Notes: generated by a model not told the origin, from the sequence alone. Positions 1-10,604 are shown, counted from the first letter of the stretch. The stretch is 64,000 bases of DNA from Phaseolus vulgaris (GCF_000499845.2 NC_023754.2:26140611-26204610); one strand, 5' to 3'. A program made the numbers and translations.

Positions 1-610
1 GACAGAAATTTTACTTTTTTGTAATTTTAATTATCTTATTATTATTATTATTATTATTATTATTTTATAAATTTATTATTATTATTTTTATTTTATTTCA
101 TATATTATTATTTTTATTTTAATTATTATTATTATTTATATTATATTATATAAATTTTTTAAATTTATTATAATATAAATATAAATTTTAATTAATAATA
201 TATAATCTATATTTAATATAGAAATTATAAACATATATATATATATATAATAAAACATATAATTATTTAATAAAATTTTAAAATATAAATTAAGGTTAAA
301 ATAAATTTATATTAAAAAAATATTATTAAATTTTAATAAATAAAAAAGTATTATTTTAAAATTAAATTATATTAAATTTAATTAGTAATATTTTATTGAT
401 TAATTTAATATTTTTATTTTATTTATTTAACATAAAACATCTATTAACAAAATATTAAAATTTATTTTATTTTATTAATCATTTTAATATTTTTATTTAA
501 TTATAAATTTAATTATTATATATTTATCATTTTGAATAAAAGATAATACTTGTTATATTTTATTTAATGATAATAAAATAAATTTATAAATTATTAAAAA
601 TAAGACTTTA
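1..610. other. AT-rich non-coding DNA with ATT microsatellite
   Basis: This stretch is very AT-rich and has no coding signal on either strand. An (ATT)n microsatellite occupies about 36-65. If OSC copy 1 is not truncated, this is the deep part of its intron 2, because exon 3 of that minus-strand gene is not present between here and 1207. Confidence 0.6.
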
Positions 611-913
611 CACTACAAGAAAATTATGAAATAGAAACTAATTTTTAGGTACCAAAATAATTAGTTACAATGATAACTAAATTAGAGATCGAAACTAAAA
701 TAAAAATTGGTTTTTAAATTAGTTTCTAAAATTGGTCTCTAAAACTTTTGTGGCTAATTATATATTAATTTAGAAACTATTTAACAATAATATAAACTAA
801 TTTTAGAAACCATTTTTTTTAGTTTATAGGATGGTCTCTAATTTAATTACCATTGCAACTAATTATTTTGTTCTTTAAAAATTGGTTTCTATTTCATTAT
901 TTTCTTGTACTAG
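611..913. mobile_element. CACTA-type MITE
   Basis: The left end reads CACTACAAGAAAAT and the right end, near 901-911, carries the complement TTTTCTTGTA. Imperfect terminal inverted repeats extend roughly 100 bp inward from each end; for example GAAATAGAAACTAATTTTTA on the left pairs with a near copy on the right. Nothing inside is coding. The right tip has decayed (GTACTAG where GTAGTG is expected). It lies downstream of exon 2 of OSC copy 1, probably inside its intron 2. Confidence 0.75.
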
Positions 914-1206
914 TACCTTAAAATGGAAATTGAGAAAAGATTTTTTCTTTTTTTAAAAAAAAATTAATTTTTTTTTCACCTTTTTTTTAATATGTTTCCG
1001 TCATCAGAAACAAAGTGTATATTCACACTTTCATTTTAAATATTCAGATATTCACTCTTAAATTTTCATTTCCACTCCTCAGTACAAACATAACCTTAAA
1101 AAACTAACACTATACAATTTTAGTTTTTCATTAAAATTTCATAATAATATAATTTTAAAAAATTATAATATTAAAAAACGATATAGTTTAAATAATTTGA
1201 ACTTAC

Positions 1207-1700
1207 CATGATAGGAAGAAAAAAGTGAGAACCCCCTACGTGAGCAGGCCAATGACCATCACTAGTTTGCAGTGCCGACAGGTAATGAGAGGTTCTCTTT
1301 AGGGTGAGAGTAGCCTTCTCCCATGTTATTTCTTCATCATCTTCTATCTTCACTTTCCTTATTTTTTGTTTGAATTTCTTTTCCCTCAAAATCTGTACAA
1401 ATATACTTATTTCTTTAATATCTTTCCTTTTCGACACCATAATATAATTTTAAAATAACTAAATAATGACTTACTATACTTTTTGCCCCTGAAGAATACC
1501 TGAAATCGCCATAGTCGATCAGCACAAGCCTTGAGCTTAAAGCGATTTTGATGGAAATGTTGACGAGCTGCTTCCACCTGAGCTCGTTCCTCATCAGTTC
1601 CTGCTTCAGAATCAAACTCCCATATTTGTCTTCCTACAAAATTGTTTGTGCTAAATATGTATGGATTCTTCCCTCCATCTCCTATCTTCAACCTCCACAT
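1207..1700 (-). pseudogene. Oxidosqualene cyclase copy 1, only exons 1-2 visible
   Basis: Exon 1 runs 1700-1500 (ATG at 1700-1698; protein starts [10 protein letters not shown]) and exon 2 runs 1392-1207, on the minus strand. Both have the same lengths (201 and 186 bp) and GT/AG borders as the other copies in this window. They encode the N-terminal plant OSC region, including the first QW-type motif QTSDGHW. Sequence just past exon 2 resembles intron 2 of copy 2, but no exon 3 occurs down to position 1, over 1.2 kb away, whereas intron 2 of copies 2, 3 and 5 is 215-385 bp. Either the gene is truncated or it continues beyond the window across an intron enlarged by the CACTA MITE. It is listed as a pseudogene only provisionally. 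It is inverted relative to all other copies. Confidence 0.8.
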
Positions 1701-2244
1701 TTTCTTAACCTTACTTGTTCCTGCATCATACATATACACACACACTTTAAGCCTCATTCACTGTGTACTATAACCCAACAATAAATCATTTCTTCTCTTT
1801 CTATTCTTTTTCTTCTTTTCCTTTCAACCTTGCTTCTTTTGTCCCACGTCACTTGCACTTTCTTTAGTCAAATATAGCAAGTTTTTCCCTTACAAACAAA
1901 TCTAACTATTCCATTTCCAGTACAAATCACCTAACCATTAAATCAACAAAAAGTATAGAATTTAAATAAGGGGTGGAGCTAAATAAGATGCGTGGAAGTG
2001 TGAGTGTGAGTGCATGAGTAAGTGAGTGATAGTTAGATTACAGCATTTGAATAAAATCCTCCCACCACCATCTTCAAAATATTTGGCTACACTGCTTCTG
2101 TTTGTTGCTGTGCATCTCAGAAAACATAAGTAATAAAAAAGAAAGAAGCAGAAAAGAATTCAACCCGATAACAGATCTTCAAGTGTTCACTCCAAATGTT
2201 TTGAAGCTAACAAATATAATATAATGGAATCATATCTGTCTCTC

Positions 2245-2252
2245 TACTTATA
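2245..2252 (-). promoter_or_regulatory. Probable TATA box of OSC copy 1
   Basis: On the minus strand this reads TATAAGTA followed by GAGAGACAG. The same block (TATA-like core, GAGACAGATAT, then a leader containing GAACACTTGAAGATCTGTTATC) precedes copies 2-5. It lies about 545 bp before the ATG, which suggests a leader intron. A conserved ACGT-containing element (GTACACGTCCCAG on the minus strand) lies upstream near 2388-2402. Confidence 0.6.
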
Positions 2253-2402
2253 ATGGAGTTCAGTTCACTCACTCTATACAACTCTCAACTAAATCACTTA
2301 AATGATCTCCTGCGTTGCATCCTTAACAACAATACACTAACAAAACTTAGTTTTCCATTTCTTAATTACAACACATGGGACCAGACTGGGACGTGTACTT
2401 TT

Positions 2403-3456
2403 AAATAACTTTTAATTGCTTTATTTTGTAATCTTATTATTTATGCGCTTTCCTCAATTTGATATTATTGTTAATAGAAAATTTGTTCATAAAACCTAAA
2501 TTGTTCACTTTTAGTTAGGGACCATATGTATCAATATTTCAACCTGCCGCATTTAAGTGTGGTAGATAAATATTTTGAATTCGCTAGTTTGTATTGTCCA
2601 ACTCTAATCCAAGGTTATATGTGGATCGGTACGGATTGGTTCCTTCTTTAGACACTTTAAAAAATAATTTCATAATTTTAGAATTAAAATTGATGCGATA
2701 AATGTTTTATATAAATAGTACTAATTCATCCATTCCTCACTCCTTTTTCATTAAATTAATAGATCCAAACTTATATATTTTCTTATATGTTTTCGCTTTC
2801 CATGGTGTCGTACATATCTGTGGAATCAAACACACGGTTATACTTTAGTATTTTGAAACTACATAATTGGATTCATATTCAGATTGATATCCTTTTATGG
2901 TAAAATTGAAATCTGTATTTAGGAATTAATAAGCGGAGTGATGCTGCTCAACCTCCAAACACCAAACACGTAACTTTAATGAATGATTTGTATGTAGAGC
3001 AATGATCTTTCACTATCAAAGGTTGTAACTAACTAAACAGTAAGAGAAACTTTTCAATACACTTAGTTCAATTTTAATACTATTTATTTATTTTTACTAT
3101 AATAAAAAATTTAAATAAGTTCTTCAATTTTTAAACAACCCTTTTCACCAAATTAATTATAAAATTGTCAATAAATAAATATTAACCATTTTTTTTATGC
3201 GAGATGTATTTTATTTGATAATTCATATGATAAAACAAACAACAGGAATTCCCTAATCTTTATATTGGTAATTTGAGAGGTAATATTTAAATACAAATTC
3301 AGAAGAAATTAAATTCTAAATTAATATAAAACATGTTTTGTAAAATAAAATAAAAAACTGATAGTAAGATGTTAAATAACAATAACCTATAAATACAATT
3401 CTTTAGTTGAATTCGATCTATTATAAAATAGTAAGGCTAAAATCACTTGCTCGTAC
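2403..3456. other. Upstream region of copy 1, no gene seen
   Basis: No coding region is supported here. Parts are reverse-complement copies of DNA upstream of copy 4: about 2450-2540 matches 43210-43280, and about 3090-3250 matches 41770-41935. This shows that the duplicated module included kilobases of 5' flank. Near 2930 a short block also resembles sequence upstream of copy 3 at about 21450. Confidence 0.55.
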
Positions 3457-3861
3457 TTGGAGGCAGCGAATAATAACAGGGTTTACACCTGCAAGCATCT
3501 CTCTAGCAAATTCTTCATCGGTTCTCCATGCAGACTTATCTTCGGCTAAAAATTTAAAAAAATGTCATCATCATATGGGAGTCATTTACAAAAATACGTG
3601 ACATTTTCAGGTTTCTTTGCCAGCACAGTAAAAATACCTTTAATCACTTGAGGCACGGGAAACTTGAGGAACCTTTCTCCATCAGTTCGGAGAAGTTCTT
3701 TGAGCAGCTCTGCAGGAATTTTATCCCTAACATTCTTAAGTATACCTTCAGACACCTTGATCCCACCTTCGTAGAGTTTAAACACATCTTTAAAGCTATC
3801 TATTAAACTCATCACGGGTGCTGTCCAATAGAGATTCCAACTCAGGTTTGATAACGTGAAG

Positions 3862-5123
3862 TAGGGGTGGGCATGAATTGGATTTTCCAAAATCCAATAT
3901 TAGATCAAATCCAAATCCAAATAAATGGATTGGATTTAAAATCCATATCCACTTTAACTAGATCAAATATATTTGGATTTTTTTTAAATCCATTTAAAGT
4001 GGATTGAATCTAGATTAAATCCACTTTGTCAATTACATTAAATCTATTTTGATATGGACAAAGACTAACTTGGCTCGAACTGGGCCTAAGCCGAGTAGAC
4101 CAACTCGGCTCCACATCGGCCCCGACCCAGACAGCTTGACATCGGCTCGGGCCCAGACAACTCAACATCGGCCCCGACCCGGATGACTCGACATCGGTGT
4201 GGGCCCGAACGACTCAACATCAGCCTGGGCCGAACGAATCGACATCGGCCCAGGCTCAAACAACTCGACATCGGCCCGGGCCCGCTCAGCTCAACATCAA
4301 CCCGAGTCCGCTCAGCTCAACATCGGCTCGAGCTCGGTTGGCTCGACATCGGCCCGGACCCGGTCGGCTCGACATCGGTCTGGGCCCGCTCGCCTCGACA
4401 TCGGTCTGGGCCCGCTCGCCTCGACATCGGCCCGACCTCGCTCGCCTCGACATCGGCCCGGCCTCGCTCGCCTCGACATCAATTTGGGCCTGAACGACTC
4501 AAAATCGGACTACGCTCGCACGACTCAACATCGGCCTGAGCTCGAATGACTAGATATCGATCTAGGCCCGCTCGACTCGACATCAGCCTGGGCCCGCTCG
4601 ACTCGACATCGACCCGGGCCCGCTCGTCTCGACATCAGCCCGGGCTCAATATCGGCCCAGGCGACTCGACATCGTCCCGGCTTTGGTTGGCTTGACTTTT
4701 TCCCGAACCTGCTCGGCTCGACATTGGCCCGAAATGACTTGGCTCGACTTTGGTCTGAAATGACTCGGTTCGACTTTGGTCCGAAATGACTTGGCTAGAC
4801 TTTGGTCCATACCGACTCAATTCGACTTGGGCCCGGACGACTCAGCTCGACGTGGACTTGGGTCGACTTTGCTCAACTTGGGCCTAAATTGTCTTGGCTC
4901 AACCTGGATCGGGCCAAGTCAAAATCCAACCCAAAATACAATTTGGATAATCCAAAAATGTATCCAATCCATATCTAATTCATATCCAATTAAATGGATT
5001 GAATTTAAAATAAAAAAATATGGATTTGGATTTGAGATAAATCCATTTAAATGGATCAAAACTAATATGAATTTGGATAATTATGGATTTGATTTTGTAA
5101 TTTGGATTTTATGTCCACCCTTA
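3862..5123. mobile_element. hAT-like non-autonomous insertion carrying a minisatellite
   Basis: The insertion splits a lipoxygenase codon run. The ends form imperfect inverted repeats: TAGGGGTGGGCATGAATTGG on the left and, read inward from the right, TAAGGGTGGACATAAAATCC. It is flanked by 8-bp direct repeats, ACGTGAAG (3854-3861) and ACCTGAAT (5124-5131), matching at 6 of 8 positions. Removing the insert with one repeat restores a continuous lipoxygenase reading across the junction. The 8-bp duplication and TAGGGGTG tip are typical of hAT elements. The arms (about 3880-4060 and 4930-5100) are rich in repeated ATCCAAATCC-like words; the core is the GC-rich array described separately. No transposase is present. 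Confidence 0.75.
4076..4925. repeat. GC-rich minisatellite, about 26-bp unit
   Basis: Tandem diverged units follow the theme CTCGACATCGGCCCGGGCCC. Where best preserved (about 4391-4470) the period is 26 bp. The array is far more GC-rich than the surrounding DNA and lies inside the hAT-like insertion. Its open frames on several strands are a by-product of the repeat and are not taken as genes. Confidence 0.85.
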
Positions 5124-5506
5124 ACCTGAATAATGGACTTCAGTGCGTTAGCAAGAAAGTCTGACAATTTCAAGTGATCAGCCCTTTCATCCCTTGGAAC
5201 GTAGATGTCCAAGCTCATAGCCAAGTTCAATCTACTCTCAATCTTGGCATCTGGTAAATAACAACACCACATCAGAAATTTAAAACTAAAACTGAAAAGG
5301 CCAAAAATCATTGTTAGCTAAATTGGACTTCAATGAATACCAAAGCAACACATGAAAAGCTTAACCTGATTCGGTAGGTGGTTTACAGAATAAATTGATA
5401 ACCTGATTATCTTGGTAAACTAAAAAATAAATTGATAATGTTTAGAAGATTTGTTTAGAAAGGATGGATGAAAATTTATTTATATACAAAACCTTTGATT
5501 ACCTCT

Positions 5507-6612
5507 ATTTGGAGCCAATTCTGAGTCGGTAAGTTTTGCCTGGGATCGCAGTTTGTATAAAGGGAGAACATTTTGATATGTCACAAACATCAGTGCTCAA
5601 GCTTGGAGATTTGGAGCAGTTGAATCTTCCTTTTCCATGAATCAGAAGTGATTGGGGAAAACAAATATATACAAAGAGTAAGAATAAAACCAACAGTTAC
5701 ACATTGAAGAAAGGAAATAGAAAAGATGGTAGATTTTGCATTGAACAATTAATTTACTTGAGGCTCTCCCACCCATTGAAAGACAATTGAAGACAGTCCA
5801 GCAGCTTGTTCATAAGTGCTCTTGTAGTACCAATCGTTCAGAATAATGCTTCTGTCAAAGTCATAGGTAAAGGGTTCAGGGTCACGGGGTGCCACACGAA
5901 TTAGTCCATATAGCCCCGCTTCCCTTTGCATTCCATACTGAGCATGGTAAAGATATGTACCAGGCTGTAACATAAAAGATTCAAGCAAATAAGACACTAA
6001 GAGTTGTTTTGGTGTTATGTATGAAAGAATTGAATAGCAAACAACAAACAGAAGATAAGGAATTAACATGATTATTCATGTGGGTAGAATTTTAGAACTT
6101 ACCCTGTCTACAACAAACTGATAAATAAATGTGCCGCCAGGCAATATAGGACATTGAGTTACCCCTTCTGTTCCATCAAACCAAGGAGTTCCAATCTGCC
6201 ACATACAAACCATACACGTGAATAATCAATAAGAACAAATGAAAAGTCTAAATTAATCATTTAAATCTTTTTTATTTAAGCTTATATTTTGAAAAAATAT
6301 TTTGGGTAGAAGATGAAGCCAAACTTGTCTAATCTCATGCCAGTGGATGGAAAGGTTTTCCGTGATCAAAGTGTTGTTAACTTGAACAACAACCGTGTCA
6401 CCCTCCTGAGCCTGGATGGTGGGTCCGGGAGTTATTCCATTGATTGTGATAACAAGCTTCTTAAAGCAATCAGGGGACCTATACTCATTCTTCACCTCCC
6501 ATTTGTAATGTCTATTTCTGGCCTCTGCATTGTGGAAATTCCCAAAAATAAGGAAGAAACGGAGAATGAGAAATGTTGGAATAGCCCTTGAGCTGAACGG
6601 AAGCTCAACCAT
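5507..6612 (-). pseudogene. L-ascorbate oxidase, truncated 5' part (exons 1-4)
   Basis: Exon 1, 6612-6325, has a hydrophobic N-terminus resembling a signal peptide, then YKWEVKNEYRSPDC, NGITPGPTIQAQEGD and SIHWHE. Exon 2 is 6195-6103 ([20 protein letters not shown]), exon 3 is 5964-5758 (PGTYLYHAQYGMQREAGLYG) and exon 4 is about 5651-5507 (SLLIHGKGRFNCS to KTYRLRIGS). The family is an apoplastic multicopper oxidase oxidising ascorbate. Only the first cupredoxin domain and the start of the second remain. The HWHG copper site has become HWHE, and YHAHYG is YHAQYG, losing a copper-ligand histidine. The acceptor before exon 4 reads AA instead of AG. The remaining half is missing, and lipoxygenase exons follow about 250 bp downstream on the same strand. 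It is clearly a pseudogene. Confidence 0.88.
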
Positions 6613-6692
6613 GCCTAGCAAGTAAAATACGCGTAAGAAAGAGAGAAAGGTAATTGAGATATAGTTGAGAGATGTTAAAAACTGGGATGGTC

Positions 6693-6701
6693 TTTATATA
6701 A
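6693..6701 (-). promoter_or_regulatory. TATA box of the ascorbate oxidase fragment
   Basis: On the minus strand TATATAAAG lies about 80 bp before the ATG at 6612, a normal plant spacing. The copied fragment therefore retained its core promoter and could drive a transcript into the adjoining lipoxygenase fragment. Confidence 0.55.
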
Positions 6702-6719
6702 TGGATGAACTGAAATAGA

Positions 6720-7759
6720 TTGTTATTATATAATATATTTTATTGTTGGATCCACCTTTTAAACTAAGTTTGTGTGATGAAATGTGTTATAGTGAATAAG
6801 AAAAGCAACTAAGAAAGAAATCAAGTACTTATTGCATATATGATTCAATTAAATGAATATGGAAATAATGAATGGGAAGAGGATAGACCACTAAACTAAC
6901 AGAAGAAGCCATCTAAGATGAATGAGGAAAACCTGATATCATGTTTAATGAGTTATTCCAAATCTTAAAGATCTGACCCAAGAACACGAGTATACAAAAT
7001 TATCAAATAGTTTCCTCAACAACAGAAACTAAAACACTTTTTACGACAATTTTTTTATCTAGAAGAATGAGTACTGCAAGGATTGAATACTTTATCATGT
7101 AAGCTCAATAAGAAGATAAGAAACCTACATTTTTTTAATAGTAAAAGACCTTATACTACAGAGATTGCAGCTTTCTTCATATAGGAGACAAAAAAATGAT
7201 AACATGTGTAACAGTGTCATTACAGATCAGGGCACCAAGTGTTTTTGGAAACACTTCAATCACCAGCAGATACTAGATACAAAAAATATTTGTGATTCCT
7301 TCAAATCTGGTAGCATCATCAACACTTACACAATACTAGATTCCAAGTGTCTCTACTATAGATTTCATTTTTTTCTCTTTTTCATAATAATATCATATCT
7401 AAGAAAAAACACTAAACTAACTATGTACAACATGATTGGTGTGAGCACCATGCAATTTAGATTTATTTCAAATATAAACAGAATAAAGATAGCTCTTTCA
7501 TTTTTATTTTTTTTAATACGTGGATCTTAAGAAATCTCACAATTACCTTAACAACTGTAGCATGCTCAACATAATAACCAAGTTTAATTACTTATTTATA
7601 TTTTAAACTAATGTACTGTAGTTTTTATGCATACCCTCGCGAGACACATTATAAGGTATAGCTATAGTACTGGGAATAATGATAATAGACTAATAATATA
7701 TGTAAGCACTAACCAAATAATTCAAACATTAATAACGAACCCCCAATCTATAAATCAGC
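6720..7759. other. No gene recognised
   Basis: AT-rich DNA with short spurious open frames only. No homologous copy elsewhere in the window and no recognisable domain were noticed. Confidence 0.5.
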
Positions 7760-8256
7760 GAGATCATGGGATAATTACTGGAATTGTAGAATTATCTGTA
7801 GGAGACACCAAAGGCAAACCACTTGCAGTCACAACAGAAACACATGGAAAAAAAGTCAAACACTAAAGAATAAAGAAGATGTGGAAATCACATCTAAGGA
7901 AGAACCTAGCAACAACTACATAAATAGATTAAGAGGTTTCTAAACCTGCAACAGGCATGCTAATCCTAGAAGCGGTAACTACAATCCTTGGTTGCGTGCC
8001 CCTGACCGTAACGTAAGTAAAACAAGTAGCTTTTGTTCTCTAAAAAATTGTAAGAATAATTGGTTATATTGTTACTTAGTATACCTATTGCAAAGAAGCA
8101 ATAACAGATCAAGAATCAAAACAGAGACAAGCACTCACATTTACAAAAAAAATCAATATTTGTTAAGGAGTTGCTTACTTTGTCATTGGTAACATCCTCG
8201 TTAAGAAAATCGTCAAAACAGGACTCAAGGTTCTCTACATAAGCTGTAAAATCTAC
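7760..8256 (-). pseudogene. Exon-like fragments of an unrecognised gene
   Basis: Three minus-strand pieces look exonic. The block 8256-8179 (78 bp, 26 open codons, acidic, containing YVENLESCFDDFLNED) is bounded by AG and GTAAGC. The block 8001-7946 reads TQPRIVVTASRISMPVA between CAG and GTTTAG. A further open stretch at about 7846-7765 contains TASGLPLVSPTDNSTIPV. I do not recognise the product, and the junction between the last two is not clean. The pieces lie upstream of, and on the same strand as, the ascorbate oxidase and lipoxygenase fragments. They may be a third captured gene fragment. Confidence 0.35.
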
Positions 8257-8639
8257 CTTTAACATGATAATAACAAACAATTAGATCTTTGAACAATAAG
8301 TAAGAACAAGAATAGCAAACTAAAATAAAATTCAATAATTAGTCATAAATAATTCAACCTTTGAACTGATATAATTAGTGTTTCAATCCAACATAAACTG
8401 AAATCCAATAACACAAAAGGGAGAAACAAAATCCTACATGCATGATTTCAAGTAACACGTCTTTTTCTCTCTGTTCTTAGTAATTTTAGAAAATGATAAT
8501 TCCTAATATGTGTAGCTGCACAATTTGCCCTGGACCTATTCTACATAAAGAAGAGCAAAAACTAAAGAATGAAATTTAGAAAAGTAAAGAATAGCGAGAC
8601 GAGAGAAGAACCGATGATAGTGTTGCAAGACATGATTCC

Positions 8640-8770
8640 AAATCCGTGGAATGCACCGCCGGAAAGAAAACCCACGCACCGCCGGAAGGAAAACGCTCGT
8701 AGGCAAAGAAGTACATTTGAAGGAAAACCCACGCATCGCCGAAAGGAAAAGCCACCGCTAAACACACTAA
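8640..8770. repeat. Short GC-rich degenerate tandem repeat
   Basis: A motif close to CGCCGGAAAGAAAACCCACG recurs about four times with variation. It lies about 300 bp inside the CACTA end at 9058 and may be a subterminal repeat block of that element. Open frames in the region are repeat by-products. Confidence 0.5.
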
Positions 8771-8939
8771 CGAAAGAAAAAGACTCATAGACAAAGAAGT
8801 AGGGTGCGAGAAATTAGGAAAGAAACCAATTTGTGAGAAATCAAATAGGATACAAGAAGAGATAAATCTTTTTGTGCCGAAAATTTTGAGAGATGAATAT
8901 GGGAAGAGTTTTGAATTTTGAACTGGGCTACATGAAAAG

Positions 8940-9058
8940 AAACTTTTGTTAAAAGGAATGTATTTGCCTCTGGAACACTCTATTGAAATTATTTTTTATC
9001 AGAGGTTATCATAACCTCCGGTAATAAATCTTCATTAAAATTAAATTTTGTTGTAGTG
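8940..9058. mobile_element. Terminal end of a CACTA transposon
   Basis: The sequence ends with ATTTTGTTGTAGTG at 9058, the complement of the CACTA tip CACTACAACAAAAT. A subterminal palindrome GAGGTTATCATAACCTC lies at 9002-9018, a feature common next to plant CACTA ends. No matching left tip was found in the window. The element is either truncated or its other end has decayed. Confidence 0.65.
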
Positions 9059-9580
9059 AAATGCCACCTGTATAGAAAAACATCATTTAAAAAAAATTCA
9101 ATACTTTAATTTTAATATCAAAATTCTAATTTTCACAATCTAATAATAATACAAAACTTAGGCGTTAATATATACTTTTTATCCTTCAAAACTCAACATC
9201 ATAAAAATACAAATTATATGATTCTAACTAGGGGAATCTTAGATTGGATCTTGTCACTTTCAAATTTCATAATGAAGACATAAAGATAAGAAATAATGAA
9301 GAACAATTACCTAGTTTGGGTTTGTAAATTACAGATCTAATAGTCAAATCAATAGTTTAGAACTATTGATTTTGTTGAAATTTTATCCCATTGGACTAAA
9401 AATTTAAATTAGTTGCGGGTAGATTCAGACTTATTAATACTGCAGTTAATATTTATCCAAAAAGTTTAAATTAATTTAATTAGATCAACTTGTTAAATTA
9501 GTTGGGAGAGTCAGACTTATTAATACCCTGATTATAGTCTTACCAGAAATTTTATTATATTTATCATAAACATATTTCAG
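9059..9580. other. No gene; diverged internal duplication
   Basis: Non-coding. Two diverged copies of a stretch containing AAATTAGTTG and CAGACTTATTAATAC occur near 9405-9445 and 9495-9535. Confidence 0.45.
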
Positions 9581-9945
9581 CACTACAATAAATACTTCAA
9601 GAAAATTATAAAATATAATTAATTCTAAAAATTAAAAATAATTAATTATTATAATAACTAAATTATATATTATTTTAAAAACATTATTTTTTTAAATTAA
9701 TTTCTATTATTATTAAATAATTTATAAATTGGTATTTAATTAGTTTTTAAGATTTTTTTATCAAATTTACAATCTAAATAATTTATAGTTAAAACCTTAA
9801 TAGCTAATTAGATACTATTTTAGAAATTAAAAAAAATTTAATCTCTAAAATAATTTTTAATTTAGTCACTATGATAAGTAATTATTTTTTATCTTTAAAA
9901 TTAGTTTTTATTTCATAATACTTTTGTATTGCACTTTGTGAGAAG
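9581..9945. mobile_element. Degenerate CACTA-like MITE
   Basis: It starts with CACTACAATAAATACTTCAAGAAAA and ends near 9940 with a TTTCATAATACTTTTGTATTG-like sequence. The arms are loosely complementary, and the interior resembles the 611-913 element (AATTAGTTTTTAT, ACTATGATAAGTAATTA). It is too decayed for exact boundaries. Confidence 0.45.
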
Positions 9946-10599
9946 TTTCATTATCTTCAATTGTCTAAAATTTAATTCTCCGTTTATCCTAATGCAAAAG
10001 AAATTGTGAAATCAATTCCTGATGGAGATGTTTAGTTGGGGAGATGTTCTAAGATTTATGGCATTGCATTAATGCACTATGTATTAAATCTCATGAATAA
10101 TTTTTTTTAATATGTTTTTGACATAATTTGACCTTATTTATTTCTATCTATATAATTTAATTTTATTATTAAAAATATTATAAAAAAATTAGGAAAGTGA
10201 ATAAATAATGAATAAGATTAGAAAATAGAGCAATTAAAAGTTATTTTTTATCTTTAAAATTAGTTTTTATTTCATAATACTTTTGTATTGCACTTTGTGA
10301 GAAGTTTCATTATCTTCAATTGTCTAAAATTTAATTCTCCGTTTATCCTAATGCAAAAGAAATTGTGAAATCAATTCCTGATGGAGATGTTTAGTTGGGG
10401 AGATGTTCTAAGATTTATGGCATTGCATTAATGCACTATGTATTAAATCTCATGAATAATTTTTTTTAATATGTTTTTGACATAATTTGACCTTATTTAT
10501 TTCTATCTATATAATTTAATTTTATTATTAAAAATATTATAAAAAAATTAGGAAAGTGAATAAATAATGAATAAGATTAGAAAATAGAGCAATTAAAAG
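9882..10599. repeat. Perfect tandem duplication, 359 bp x 2
   Basis: Positions 9882-10240 are repeated at 10241-10599 with a constant offset of 359. Reading the lines against each other I found no mismatch. The unit includes the right part of the degenerate MITE and non-coding DNA. The copy abuts the conserved promoter block of OSC copy 2. It is either a very recent duplication or an assembly artefact. Confidence 0.93.
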
Positions 10600-10604
10600 T
10601 TATT

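Larger units (their letters stand above)
3457..5250 (-). pseudogene. Lipoxygenase gene fragment (two exons), disrupted
   Basis: The minus strand encodes an internal stretch of a plant lipoxygenase. One exon starts at 5250 after a CAG acceptor and reads [12 protein letters not shown] and [15 protein letters not shown]. After the 3862-5123 insertion it continues with KPELESLLDSTRDEF, then KLYEGGIKV and LLRTDGERFLKFPVPQVI, ending at 3638 before GT. The next exon, 3545-3457, reads [19 protein letters not shown]. Lipoxygenases are iron dioxygenases that oxygenate linoleic and linolenic acids. This segment lies before the C-terminal iron-binding domain, which is absent. A frameshift sits near 3800, between the DSTRDEF and KLYEGG segments. 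The fragment is therefore non-functional. Its ends are abrupt on both sides, which suggests a captured or duplicated genomic piece. Confidence 0.85.

Noticed and set aside
4183..4549. Overlapping plus-strand ORFs of about 100 residues
   Set aside because: They lie in the 26-bp minisatellite, are open in several frames and encode only the repeat.
4076..4925. CRISPR-like array
   Set aside because: Units are contiguous, with no unique spacers, in plant DNA; it is a minisatellite.
7955..8012. Plus-strand exon reading HANPRSGNYNPWLRAPDRN with CAG and GTAAGT borders
   Set aside because: The splice borders are good, but the overlapping minus-strand frame fits the neighbouring minus-strand fragments better, and no adjoining plus-strand exons were found.
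8536..8794. Open frames of 66-73 residues on both strands
   Set aside because: They come from the short GC-rich tandem repeat and show no protein similarity.
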